Shown here: positions 35,474-48,400 of the stretch, piece by piece
How the letters are laid out: each line of letters opens with the position of its first letter
Numbering within the stretch: the stretch's first letter is position 1
Assembly: GCA_034440635.1 (NCBI GenBank)
Contig: JAOTON010001814.1
Span: 1,488,001-1,552,000, forward strand
DNA from: Lepas anatifera
Lineage: Eukaryota > Arthropoda > Thecostraca > Lepadidae
DNA: 64,000 nucleotides
Direction: 5' to 3'
Made by a program: the position numbers and the translations under genes
The notes under the pieces: generated by a model
What the model was told of the DNA's origin: nothing
What the model saw: only the letters and a program-made list of their open reading frames with translations
Databases searched by the model: none

Positions 35474-37050
35474 TGATAAGATAAATGAAAATTTTGGCTA
35501 AGAGAAAACAGTTTTAAAGATAATTGACCTGCGATAAAAGGAGGCAAGATCAACGCCCTGTTCTAATGTAAGTAGATTGAAGGAAAACTTCTTATTTTCG
35601 TTGAGACAAAAAATTATGATTGATTCCTTAGATTGAAAATGGAATAATGGGAGCTTCTAACTCCTAAAATTGCAAATTAGGTAACATTTTTTTAAAGAGT
35701 ACATATCAAGAGACCAAAGACACCATAGCAGCTTCAATGCAAAGCTCTTAATTCAAGCTATCTTAAGTACCTATGACGTATATTATGCTACGACGTCATA
35801 GTTAAGATAACTCAATGTAAGGGTCAGGGTCACGGGTCAAAGTAAAATGTCATGGGGGAAAGGTCAATTCTCATTTCCCGTCCAACGGTTGCTATGGTTC
35901 TAGTCATGGTCTAATTATAGTGAATATGCCATATTGTGACGTCATATGTCAATGACCTTGAATGACCCTAACCCCAAAAGTTAAAATTTTCATTTTTTGG
36001 GACGTTCTCACTATGATCTTGGTCCGTTTTTAGTGCATTCTGGACGTCTTGCGCTTAATCACGGCATTTCCGGATGAATCCCCAGCACGGCTAATACTTG
36101 ACCTTTATGACCTCGTTTGAACTTGACGATTCTGACCTAGGTCAATTAAAATCGGTCATAATATAGATTTCAATAGCTCTCACCCAATCCCCAACAGGAG
36201 TTTTTTCTAAGCCTCTTAGTTTCCGAGAGTTCAGGGGCCTACCAGTCCCCCCTCCCGTGCGCGTAACTGTCAGACACCTCTCCAGTGCGGGTGATAAGAA
36301 ATGGGACATTGATTACAATTTATTGTTTTAATTACATCCTTACCCTCATGTCCCCCCAATTCCACCATTGACACATTTTTCGTGACCGAGACGTTTGTGT
36401 CGCGGACGGCGGGCCGCGTTGTCGCGCCTCAAAGTGGGGTCGGACGTTTCTCAAACCGCTTGTTAAATACTCCATTTTTTATTGCTGAATCCCAAACAAA
36501 AAATAATAAAGACCAATATGAGCCTCAAACAGTTTAAAAAATAAGTCATAGGAAAATAGTTTCATATGGATTTTGAAAAATTCAAGAATGTATAATATTC
36601 AAAATTAATTTTTTTGAATAATATTTCTCATGAGCCAGAATTCTTAATTCGTCCTTAAGGGACCTTGATCAAAGTTTTTATTGTATTTGTAGAAGCATAC
36701 AGGTAAAATTTCGTCTTAAAAAAGACATGTAAGTCAGTGTGGTCAAAATGCCTGAGGCTATAATTTTCAAACCGTAATTCAAGGAGGAAAATGAATACGA
36801 AAACCGTCATCAGCTCCGTAAATAGCCCCCCTGACAAAATACACCGAGATCTGCGATATGAGGGTGTTATCGACTTGTCGATCTGTCGTGGAATGCCCCT
36901 GCTGAAAAAGGGGTGCAGAAAGGTGTTCATGATAAGCCACAACCAGTGACTCAGACAGAGAGAGAGTCGCAGAACAGCCTGTGTTGGGTAGGAAGTTGAT
37001 TTTATATTAACAGCAACAAATGATGATACTGTTCGTGGTGCTATATAACC
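35474..37050. other. AGGTCA-rich relic and unannotated AT-rich DNA
   Basis: About 35770-36300 is an eroded AGGTCA-rich element related to 46050-46565, both ending in a CCTCTCC-GTG segment. From 36300 to 37050 nothing is recognised. Confidence 0.4.
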
Positions 37051-37054
37051 TTAA

Positions 37055-37903
37055 CACGCGCATTGACGGGTGGGGGGCGGGTACCCGCCCCCTCGGGATT
37101 TTCGGGTGCAGCATAAAAACGGCGGCGCGTAGCGCCGCCGTACATGAATTGCCTTTTCTTTCATCATTTTTACAAGTTGTGTGAACATTTTAAGGTTAGG
37201 TCATCTCAGGTCAGGTCACCAGTACAGGTCAAGTGACCTGACCTCAAATTTTTTTTAGAGAGCATAAGTCGGAACAGGGTGAACTTATCCGATTGAAACT
37301 CATATCACATAATGGGCCCACCGAGTTCTCTAAAATATGTTCCGGTATTTTTTATATCGATAACCTAAGGTCAGGTACGAGCTATGACCTCTCCATTGGA
37401 AATACTTGGGAAAAATGGTTTTGACTGAATAACTCAATAACGGTTGGTGATAGAGCGTTTATTTTAGCTCCATTAGACTTGCTTTGTCTTTGCAGTTCTA
37501 ATTATATGCATTTTATATAATTTGACTTTGACCTGACCTCAGGTCAGGTCAAATCCTCGATTTGACCTAGCAAGGTCAAATTATATATCATTTGATTCGG
37601 TTTACTGCGAGGATTCATATGGTTTAAGTAGTTTTGCTCTATCTTTACCTTTTCAGATATAATAGCCAAAAACCTTCATTTACATGTTATCCCTATGACG
37701 GCATGTTTTGACCTCTCGTGACCTTAAATGTGACCTGACAAAATGGTTCAAATATTTTTGGATGGAGAAGTGGATGGGCTACCCAACGCCGTTTACCGTT
37801 TTTCGCTACCTACCGTGGTTCGCGAGATCTTAGGGGAGCGGGGGCGGGTACCCGCCCCCCGCGTCAAAGCGAAGGTGGCTCAGACCCCCCGTCAACGCGC
37901 GTG
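37055..37903 (+). mobile_element. TTAA-class AGGTCA-rich MITE, family C (849 bp)
   Basis: TTAA at 37051-37054 and 37904-37907. Ends are CACGCGCATTGACGGG and CCCGTCAACGCGCGTG, near-perfect inverted repeats. A central palindrome with TGACCTGACCT and AGGTCAGGTCA arms around one base sits at 37529-37551. The partial copy at 4432-5205 belongs to the same family. Confidence 0.85.
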
Positions 37904-38075
37904 TTAAGAGGTTCGTGCGCCCGAAAGCTCAAATAACTAGTGAAATGTGGAGATTCAACTGCGAAACTTTGAGAAATGGAATTGAATGTGGTATTAATGG
38001 GTGAGCATCACCGTAGTTGCGGCGTCGTATGGGAATATGCTCCTGGAAACGTGCGCACCGGGATTATTGGCTTAA

Positions 38076-39085
38076 CACGCGACCCGCGGGGGGGCGAAAT
38101 TCGGCCCCCTCCTGGTTTTCCCCAGATAACGCCAAAACAAAGAAACTCAGAGGAACGAAACTTACAGTACCTTATCTCTGATCAATTTTACGCATCTCAC
38201 CAAATTTTTAGGTCAGGTCATGTCAGGTCATGGAGCTATTCAAGGTCTAGCGACCCGACCTCAAAACCTAAAATCACTAGTTTGAAGCGGCGCCTAAGGA
38301 ACATCTGCTAACCGATCACTTTGAAACTTTCACAATATGATAACGTCATTAGGATCTGCAAACCTGCTATCTCGCAATTTTGATATTGTTGACCTATGGT
38401 GGGGTCATTTTTTTGGTCACCCCATTATAAGTCAATGGTGAAAAGTTGAAAGGGCTTGTTTTCAGTAAATACTGGATAGATAAAGCTGAAAATCCTTACC
38501 GTGTATTCTTACCACGATCTTTACCATAAAGTTGAGTTTTTGATCATCTGACCTCTCAAAGGTCATGACAGGTCACAGGAGCATAGTGATTGTATTGGCG
38601 ATAACTTCTTACTTAATCGAGATAAAGCTCTTATTTTGCTTGCATTGTTTTTATATTGTCACGGGGAGTCGATTGATATGCAACATGACCATACCAGGTT
38701 AGCCTGTGACCCTGACCTAGCTCGAGGTCATGTCATTTTCACAATTTGACCTAGAAAGGTCATATTATACGTCATTCGATTCGTCACGGTGAGAGCAATC
38801 CAATGATGTATGAATATTTGCTCTAGCTTTGCCTAGTAAATATCTAGAGATGTAAACGTACACTGCCCTGTTGTAAGCCCATGTAACCTTCGTTGACCTA
38901 TGCTGACCTCAATATTGACCTGAAATAAAAATGCTACATATAACGTCCCTTTGTCTCGTCAAGAGCTTTCGAACGCCGTCCGTAATTTTTATTTAGCTTT
39001 CCTGGAAAATGAGATACAGAGGGGGCGAAATTCGCCCCTCCCCTCAACGGGGCCCGTCATGCCAGGGACCCCAGCGGGGCGCGTG
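38076..39085 (-). mobile_element. TTAA-class AGGTCA-rich MITE, family B copy 3 (1010 bp)
   Basis: TTAA at 38072-38075 and 39086-39089. Begins CACGCGACCCGCGGGGG and ends CCCAGCGGGGCGCGTG. Reverse orientation relative to 17826-18814, with the same order of AGGTCA clusters. Confidence 0.85.
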
Positions 39086-39378
39086 TTAAGTCCGAACTTC
39101 GTTCCCCAGGAAGCTAGCTGCAGGAAATGGCAAAGTGATGGATAAACATTGAGTCTCTGTTCATTTTTCATAGTTTTAAGCCACTCATTAAGTTCAATCA
39201 TTGAAACCCCTAGCCACGCTCATCCAAATATGTGGTAATGGCATCTTCGCCAGTTCGAAGATAATTTTAAACCAAAATTCAATCTGGGATTGTAATGCGG
39301 CGAATATATCGATGCTATATTAAGCTCTCCCGCTGTCCAGAATGTTCATATGCCCTGACGAGCCGACCGACAATTAAA

Positions 39379-39921
39379 TGTGCCAAAGAAGCAGCCCAGG
39401 GCATTGTGCCTATTGGCTTAGGCGTGCCGTTCTTAGACCTTTACCCGAAAATCGGTGAACATTCTGGAAATAATATGGCAGCGTACCTGGGACGACGACC
39501 CTAAGGGTGCTAAGTTGAGGGCGCCGAAGCCCAAAGCAGGAATAAGGCAGTCGGCTGGTGCTAGCTGTAGGAGGGAGGAAGTCATTCTCACCAGGCTGCG
39601 TATTACACGCCACGCACTCACTTCACCTGTGGGGTGATGGCCTGTCGGCGCTGCGAAAATCTTCTGACCACTCGACATGTGCTGACCGACTGTCGTGACG
39701 TCGAGATGGAGAGAAAGTGGTATTTGCCCGCTCTGGAGGCGCTCCTGCGAGAATGCCGCTCTATGGACGTCTCTAAGGTCGTCTTATTCGTGGACAGTGG
39801 AGCTGTGTTGTCATTGACTCCCCTGGTGGTCACGAGAAGCGGACACCTGTCGCCGGGGTGGTGCATGCAGCCGACGTTTGTCGGTTTTCTATTCCATGTT
39901 GTTGCGGTGTTCACTGGCTAG
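39379..39921 (+). pseudogene. C-terminal remnant of a LINE polyprotein
   Basis: Three frames in succession read like the end of an animal non-LTR retrotransposon polyprotein. First comes AKEAAQG with a DLYPKIGEH segment (about 39379-39475). Then a WQRTWDDD segment runs into REEVILTRLRITRHALTSP (39477-39630). Last is a Cys-His knuckle, CRRC-x8-H-x4-C (from 39640), up to a stop at 39921. Frameshifts join the parts, so it is dead. The combination of Trp-Gln-x2-Trp, a TRLRI segment and a terminal knuckle is typical of I/Jockey-like elements; the clade is not certain. Confidence 0.65.
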
Positions 39922-40998
39922 GTTTCGGTATCTTTGTCCGTCTGAGATTTCATTATCTCCTGACATACATCTGCATGTATACGTGTGCGAGGGCACGCCG
40001 TTGTTTTATGTACCATTTTTTGTGTTTTAGATGACAGTACTGATCAGCTTGCGGATGCCGATTACTTTTAAACCAGGAACAATGGCTTAGATACGGGCAC
40101 AGAATGACCGGCGCTGTTGACGCGCCTTAAAACCCACATTGTGGTAGAAAAGTAGATTTAACAATATAGTTCTGGCCCTGCATCTGCCATTTAATGTAAC
40201 ATTTTTACGTAACTGAAGGATATAAGAACTGTGCATCGATTCTCTGTCAATATATACTAGTTTTTGTGAAAATCAAATGATAAGGCCAATATGTTTCTAA
40301 TAATGATGTTATTAGAAACATATTATATGTTTATGTTGTTATATGTTGTTATATGTTTTGCTCTGTCGTGTCCACAATTTTCAGAATTTTGAAATTTTCG
40401 TTTGTTTAAATGAACTTCAGCAGGAGACTAGTTTATCCCACTCTGAACTTTCACAATCGGACGGGTGGATTTTGAGATATTAGGGGAAGCGAATTCGCTC
40501 CGTCCACCCTGGCAGGAATGTGTTGAAGTAGCGCAAATGATGATGGATAACGGTGTGCCAAGTACGGACGGTGTGGTGCGATGGCGCTCCACGCCGCCGT
40601 CTTTTTTGCGTTGGAATAACAGAGGGTTAGTTTCAAACACCACACATCGGGGCAATGTTTAAGAAGCGCATTAAGCTGAATGTATTGTGGTTTGACCCAC
40701 AAGTCAAGTATTTTGGGAACTTTTCCGGGACGTTTTGCGCAGTGGCTGCCTGCTGAATGGGTGTTCATTGTCACAAAAGTGTGTACAGCTGCCTTTCCAT
40801 CGGTCATTTTTTATTGTTTGTATTGCTTGTCCAGATTTGAACTCTGGCCAAATATCAGAACTGAGAAGCTTGGACATCCCTAAAAACAATGGCACCCGCG
40901 AGTCGTTTGATATCACAGCTACAACGCTTCTTGGCCTGTTGACACATATGTCCTATCATTGACTATTCACCAACATTCACGATCACTACAAGCGGCCG
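39922..40998. other. Spacer with a hairpin; 3' flank of the METTL24-like gene
   Basis: A perfect inverted repeat with 16-nt arms and a 5-nt loop lies at 40288-40324, followed by ATATGTT-rich repeats. No gene is supported. Short frames at 40428-40960 have no recognisable domains. Confidence 0.35.
40810..40815 (-). terminator. Candidate poly(A) signal for the METTL24-like gene
   Basis: AATAAA on the minus strand, about 184 bases beyond the stop codon at 40999. It is the nearest canonical signal I found, but chance occurrence is possible. Confidence 0.4.
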
Positions 40999-42174
40999 TC
41001 AGGGCAGCATGTTGGGGCTGAAGGTGTGCAGCGGCCGCCGCGCCCGCACCAGCAGCAGGTCATGCTCCATCTGCACCGGCTCCGTCCAGCCGGGGAACAG
41101 CCACAGGCCGGCGGAGGCCAGCGGCTGGCTGTGTGCCACTCTGTACCCAGCTGCCTGCAGCTGCCGCAGCGCCCGTGCCATCTGCCAGTACCAGGGCAGC
41201 TGCTGCTCCACGTGCGGCCTCAGGTGTAGCCGCAGCCACAGCTGGTCGGCCTGCAGCAGCACAAACTGGCGATCCCGGCCAGATTTGGCGTCAACCAGCT
41301 GATCCAGTAGCATGTCGCCCTCCAGACCGCCGAGGTCGGCGCGCAGGTAGTGGATCATCCGCCCAAGGTGGCCCAGCTGCCTCAGCACGCCATCTAGCGG
41401 CAGCACCAGGCCACCCTCGGCAGAGCGGTGCCGGTTGCGACCCACGCCCAGCCGATGGAAGGTCACCCCGCGCGAGTGCTCGCCCTCTGGTTCGTCCTCT
41501 TTGCTGACGCGGTGGTCCATGACGTGCACCTCGCAGCCGCGCTCCGCCATCTGCTCGGCGAACGTCCAGTCCTCGCCGATGCCGAACGAGTAGACCAGGC
41601 AGCTGCTGGTGTTGCCGTCGCCGCGGAGTGCCTGGGTGGGGCGCACGGCCGCCGCCGGCTCGGAGCCCCTCAGCGGAGGGTCCAAACAGACCGGCTGTTG
41701 GGCGGTTCGGCCGTTCCCGGAGCGCCGCGGTGCACCCATCATCTCTAGCTGTCGACATCGGACGGTAGTCGTGGTCACCCAGTGCAGGATGTTACGGAGG
41801 CCGGACAGGTCGCCGGGCGTGAACCGACTGTCTGGCCAGGCAGAGGCCCGCCACACCTGTGAGCCCGGCTCTGTCTCCTCCATCACCTCCTCACTGATAA
41901 CAGCCCACTGAGCCGTCTCCGCCTCCTCTTCGCTGGGCATCGGGTTTCGCACCACAGCCGAGACGTTGGATGTCCTCCGCACCGAAGCCGGACGGGATGT
42001 CCCTGTGGAGAGGGCTGCTGTGCTGGCGGTGTGGGGGCGGATGACGCCGCGCTGTGGCTGCTGCGGGGACACAGAGATGCTGCCGGATCTGCTGGAGAGG
42101 AGCCCGAGCACGCTGAGAACGGCCACGCTGGAGATCAGCAGCACGGGACGCCGGTGCACCTGAATCGTCGACAT
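40999..42174 (-). CDS. METTL24-like methyltransferase-fold protein, type II membrane-anchored
   Basis: The uninterrupted frame encodes 391 residues from the ATG at 42172-42174. The frame stays open for 12 codons upstream, but without another ATG. Residues 10-28 (PVLLISSVAVLSVLGLLSS) form one membrane span near the N terminus, so the protein is probably a Golgi or secretory-route type II protein with a Ser/Thr/Pro-rich stem. From about residue 190 the sequence follows the METTL24 / Methyltransf_22 family: CLVYSFGIGEDWTFAEQMA (192-210), CEVHVMDH, LDGVLRQLGHLG and YLRADLGGLEGD (276-287). In the family the last segment normally reads like DIEGxE; here the first acidic residue after Asp is Gly, so catalysis is doubtful. 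No introns are visible; a retrocopy is possible. Substrate unknown. Confidence 0.8.
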   Translation of the reverse strand: MSTIQVHRRPVLLISSVAVLSVLGLLSSRSGSISVSPQQPQRGVIRPHTASTAALSTGTSRPASVRRTSNVSAVVRNPMPSEEEAETAQWAVISEEVMEETEPGSQVWRASAWPDSRFTPGDLSGLRNILHWVTTTTVRCRQLEMMGAPRRSGNGRTAQQPVCLDPPLRGSEPAAAVRPTQALRGDGNTSSCLVYSFGIGEDWTFAEQMAERGCEVHVMDHRVSKEDEPEGEHSRGVTFHRLGVGRNRHRSAEGGLVLPLDGVLRQLGHLGRMIHYLRADLGGLEGDMLLDQLVDAKSGRDRQFVLLQADQLWLRLHLRPHVEQQLPWYWQMARALRQLQAAGYRVAHSQPLASAGLWLFPGWTEPVQMEHDLLLVRARRPLHTFSPNMLP

Positions 42175-42804
42175 TAGTGCCGGGCTGTCTCCACCGCCTT
42201 CCAACTGCACTGGTGATACGACACGATGATATCCACAGCACGCTGGCGTCAGCCTGCTGTTTGGAGACGGTCAGCACTGTCACAAGTTGACAGGGCCGTG
42301 CGGCCGGTGGCAGCCCTCTGAGTGGTATGCACCGCGGTGCGTGTGGGCGGCCCACCCTTCCGTGTCAGACGCGGCAGCGGCCAGCAGTGAAAGCGGCGAG
42401 AGTGGAGAGGCGCGCGCCCTGCACGCGGCAACCACTGCCAGCCGACCTAGTGGCCGCCATTGACTGCGCCGGCAGGTAGCGCCGCTGCCAGCTCCGGCTG
42501 CACAGAACACGGCGAATATCATCGCTACCGGCTTGACGGAAATGGTACCAACACGTGGCAATGAAAGTGGACTTGGTAGCAAAAGTGAAAGTGCCCGGGG
42601 CTTCGATAGCACGAGTCGAGGACGCGCTCGTCCCTCTGGAATATGTTGCACGGACATGGATAACTTAAATAATGTATAGCTTAATACTTGGATCACGATA
42701 ATAAAGAATAGGAGCACTCTCGAAAAGTGTTGCGGACTTGCAGCATCCTTGAGCCCGCACGCTAAGCAAACTCACGGGAATTCGGATCGGTAAACTCGCG
42801 ACTA

Positions 42805-42983
42805 GGGGATGAGGTGGCTTAGTGGATAGCACCCTTGTCTTCTAAGCCACCGGTCCCGGGTTCAAGTCCCGGCGGAGCCTCTGAATAAGTCGATCTGATC
42901 CCCAAAATCCCTTCCAACAGGGTGAGAGTTGGCGACGCTGTATGACCCTGGCAGTTGGTGCGTCGTTAAACCCCAACAATTAT
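42805..42983 (+). mobile_element. tRNA-derived SINE, copy 1
   Basis: The head is tRNA-like: A box TGGCTTAGTGGATAGCA, an anticodon-loop-like CTTCTAA that would read as tRNA-Arg(TCT), and B box GGTTCAAGTCC. A body of about 100 bp follows and ends CCCCAACAATTAT. The element is flanked by a perfect 14-bp duplication (TAAACTCGCGACTA at 42791-42804 and 42984-42997), as expected for LINE-driven retroposition. Nearly identical to the copy at 53135. Confidence 0.92.
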
Positions 42984-42997
42984 TAAACTCGCGACTA

Positions 42998-43521
42998 TCT
43001 CCCACGGGTAAGAAAAACTGGTGCAACGTGCAACACTGTGCGCTTGCGCCTGGCCATGGCTAACAGAGTAGTGCTCCACAATGACTTAACGATACACTGT
43101 ATTTTTCTCCCCAACCCGGAATCACATGGAATTATGCACAGACCTGCACGAGTCAGAATGGCTGTGTTCAGGAGAGGCGTGGTGGCATATATTTGGAGGG
43201 GGGCATCAGATTCCGACCCGGAGATAACCGAGGGGCAGATTCCAACTTGGCGAGTAGGCAGGCTAAAGCTTGAAACGAAACGAGATCCTCTCAGTGCCGC
43301 TGCGCTGATATACGGGGTGTCCATCAAGTTGGTTGTCACTCTTATGGGCATGCCTTGTTTATGTTCATGTCACCCTATTGAACACGAACACAAACTACGA
43401 GATGTTTATTGAACGCAAACTATGAGATGTTTATCAATAGTTGAATCACCTATGCACGCACCATTTAGTGCCGCCCATTTAGGCATGGCTGCCACCAAGT
43501 CCTTCAGTGTGCGGGCCCGAG
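42998..43521. other. Unannotated stretch
   Basis: A 124-residue frame (43038-43412) has no recognisable domain and no supporting neighbours. Two direct repeats of an ACGAGATGTTTAT type lie near 43395-43440. Nothing else was seen. Confidence 0.25.
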
Positions 43522-44142
43522 CGCCAGTGTCTGCGGCACTGCGTCGCCTCGTCAGCTGTTCCACGCCGGTGCACGCCCCGCCTCACCCGGGCCAGTGTCT
43601 GCGGCACTGCGTCGCCCCGTCAGCTGTTCCACGCCGGTGCACGGCCCCGCCTCACCCGGGCCAGTGTCTGCGGCACTGCGTCGCCCCGTCAGCTGTTCCA
43701 CGCCGCTGCACGGCCCCGCCTCACCCGGGCCAGTGCCTGCGGCACTGTGTCGCCTCGTCAGCTGTTCCACGCCGGTGCACGGCCCCGCCTCACCCGGGCC
43801 AGTGCCTGCGGCACTGCGTCGCCCCGTCAGCTGTTCCACGCCGGTGCACGGCCCCGCCTCACCCAGGCCAGTGCCTGCGGCACTGCGTCGCCTCGTCAGC
43901 TGTTCCACGCCGGTGCACGGCCCCGCCTCACCCGGGCCAGTGCCTGCGGCACTGCGTCGCCTCGTCAGCTGTTCCACGCCGGTGCACGGCCCCGCCTCAC
44001 CCGGGCCAGTGCCTGCGGAACTGCGTCGCCTCGTCAGCTGTTCCACGCCGGTGCACGGCCCCGCCTCACCCGGGCCAGTGCCTGCGGAACTGCGTCGCCT
44101 CGTCAGCTGTTCCACGCCGGTGCACGGCCCCGCCTCACCCAG
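43522..44142. repeat. 69-bp GC-rich minisatellite, nine copies
   Basis: Nine units of 69 bp start GCCAGTG(T/C)CTGCGGCAC and contain GTCAGCTGTTCCACGCCG; unit starts are at 43522, 43591, 43660 and so on to 44074 without drift. Because 69 is a multiple of three, every frame without a stop in one unit stays open, which explains the 200-384-residue frames on both strands here. They are not offered as genes. Confidence 0.95.
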
Positions 44143-44930
44143 GCTCTGCTCCAGCACCCTCCAGACCCTTTCTTGGTTGGATTCATGTGTGGCTGGTTCC
44201 CCGGGCTATGTCGGCTTGCCTCAACATTCCCGTCAATCTTTTAGCTAATTTGTGCATGTTTTTGGCCGCATTTTCCAGCTGCCTTCATGCGAACTGTCTT
44301 GGTCACTCGACTGACGCGCGAGAGTCGACTGGCCCGCGGCTCTTCAGCCAGCACTTCCCCCCAAAAAATAGTTGGTCCTGTAAATTGTTGGTCGACTGGA
44401 GAGTCCATAGCCCCGTTCCAGCTGTCAGCACCAATCAGCGGGCCGCATTGCGCCTACGTCACAGGACTGTAGCCTCTCCCCGGGAACTAGTTCTAGAGGT
44501 TTTACGTGCTGACGACCTGCTGTTTGTGGTCATGAAAAACCGTAAGTGCATGAAGTGGCAGCCTAATATTTTTTAATGGTATAAAGGTTTAAGTTCCCTT
44601 TGATAAGCACAAACAAGATGCGATTATGGCGCTGATGTTACTTTTCTGGAGGAGAGGTTAGAGGTCCTGCTGACAAAACTGTGCTGACAGCCGGAACAGG
44701 GCTCATACTTGATGTTGTGTCATGCCGGCGCAGTGCACTCTCGCTGCTCAGGGGCGGACCGATCACAGCGACGAGCCCTTCTTCAGACACCTGCATTTGC
44801 GATTAATGCCGCACAATCTCTGTTGTGACGTCACGCTTGACACGCTGCGTTGGCGCTCATTGGTGGGAAATGTTGTCAACATCATCCTAAGTCTGGGTGA
44901 GTTGATTCGCCGTAACGAGAGGAAGCGAGT
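44143..44930. other. Unannotated stretch
   Basis: No gene or repeat could be supported between the minisatellite and the AGGTCA-rich relics that start near 44900. Confidence 0.25.
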
Positions 44931-46562
44931 GTTGTCTACAAATTGATTCTAACTCAACTCTATCAGACGCTAGATCCCAGAAACTCATCTCTGACATGTC
45001 ACCTTCTTTGACCTGTCATGACCTCAATATTGACCTGAGGAAAAAGTGACTGCTGAAAATTTGGGGTGAATCGGTTCGGCCGTTTCAGCGCTGTAGCAAA
45101 ATGAACATGAACAAAAACCTCGGTGGCCATCCGTTTCCGACCACTGTGCGACGGTCCGGTGCGAAGATTTAGAATATATGTGTCGGCATTAATGCTTTTT
45201 TCCAGCTCAACGAGTCGAATGAAATGCGACATGGCCTGCTTAGGTTACGGGATACCCTTATATTGGCGTGAGGGTTAACACATGGACTGGGGTACATCAG
45301 AGCCACCCCCTTCCAAGACCTGAGGTCAAGGACCTCGGGTCAGGTCAAATAACGGCATGTCAAGGTCATGTTGCATACCATTTGAAGTCCTGTGTCATGA
45401 AGCAAAAGGATTGCTGTATCTTTGTGATCGAAAACATAGGCAAAATGTACTTCATAATGGTGTGCGTTGGTGACATCTGGTTACCTCATTGTTGACCTGA
45501 CCTCAAAATTATTGTCAGCAATTCCGATTATATATTCCATGAGCTTTGAGTGACCGGAGAAATTTAAATCTAGCTCTTTTAACAGCCGAGTTGCACTCTG
45601 GTTTAGTCTTCCACTTCTTAGAATAGCAAAATTGGCGTAAGGGTTAACACATGGACTGGGGGTACCTCGGAGCCCCCCACCTATTTTCCAAGGTGGCCGG
45701 AGAACCGCTCGTAGCCGAAAGGTGATACTTGGCCACATTTGAGAGCATTTAACGGCTTGTTGATTAGCGAAGAGATTTTATTTTTAATCGGTTGAATTTC
45801 GTTTTACTCATAGGCTTTCAAAGTCAGACCTGGATTTTGAGATCGCCGGAATCGCGCGGTCGGACCAGGTCACTTGCATTGGAGACTGAGTGGTGACGTC
45901 ATAAATCCATATAACCGGGATGATATGTTAAGTTCGCCTCAAATGAAAGTCAAGGTCAATTTCAAAGGTCACAGGTCAAGGTCATATCAACACTTTCAAT
46001 GTCATTGACCCCAGTGCTTCCGGTTATAGAGCGTTACCCGGTCTGACATATTATCCTATGACGTCATAGTTAAGGTACCTCAATGTAAAGGTCGAGGTCA
46101 AAGGTCAGGGTCAAAGGTCATTGGTAAAGGTCAATCATCATATCCCATCAAAAAGTTGCTATAGTGTTCGTAGCAGTGTACATTATAGGTAGTATACCAT
46201 ATTTGACCTTTATAGGTTAATGCCCTTGAATGGCTTTAACCTAAAAATAGCAAGAAAGATGATTTTCGATCTTCCATCTATGACTCTGGTCCGCCTTTAG
46301 CTTATTCCCGTCCTTTTCCCGCATGATCACATCATTTTCCAATAGGTACCCAGCATGGCCAATATTTGACCTTTATGACCTCGTTTGACCTTAAATAAAT
46401 TGTCCTAGGTAAATTAAAATAAGCCATGATTTGGATCACCATAGCCTCCACCCACCCCCCAACCGGTGTTTTTCTACGCCTCTTATTTTCTGAGATCTTA
46501 GGAGGGGGCTTACCAGTACCCTCCAGTGCGCGTTAGTGTCCCACCCCTCTCCGGTGTGATTG
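44900..46562. mobile_element. Cluster of AGGTCA-rich TTAA-class relics
   Basis: Several decayed pieces are joined. A GCCGTAACGAGAGGAAGCGA segment (about 44910) matches 4130 and 52084. Two TTAACACATGGACTGGGG ends occur at about 45277 and 45646. A third piece, 45900-46562, resembles 35770-36300 and ends at TTAA 46563-46566. TGACCT/AGGTCA hexamers are frequent throughout. Individual boundaries are uncertain. Confidence 0.5.
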
Positions 46563-46566
46563 TTAA

Positions 46567-48400
<1,834 letters not shown>

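Noticed and set aside
40999..42210. Start of the METTL24-like protein at 42210
   Set aside because: The codon there is GTG; the first ATG in frame is 42172-42174, which places the membrane span near the N terminus as in the family.
43422..44576. 384-residue and overlapping frames over the 69-bp minisatellite
   Set aside because: The unit length is a multiple of three and several frames on both strands are open at once, with no recognised domain.
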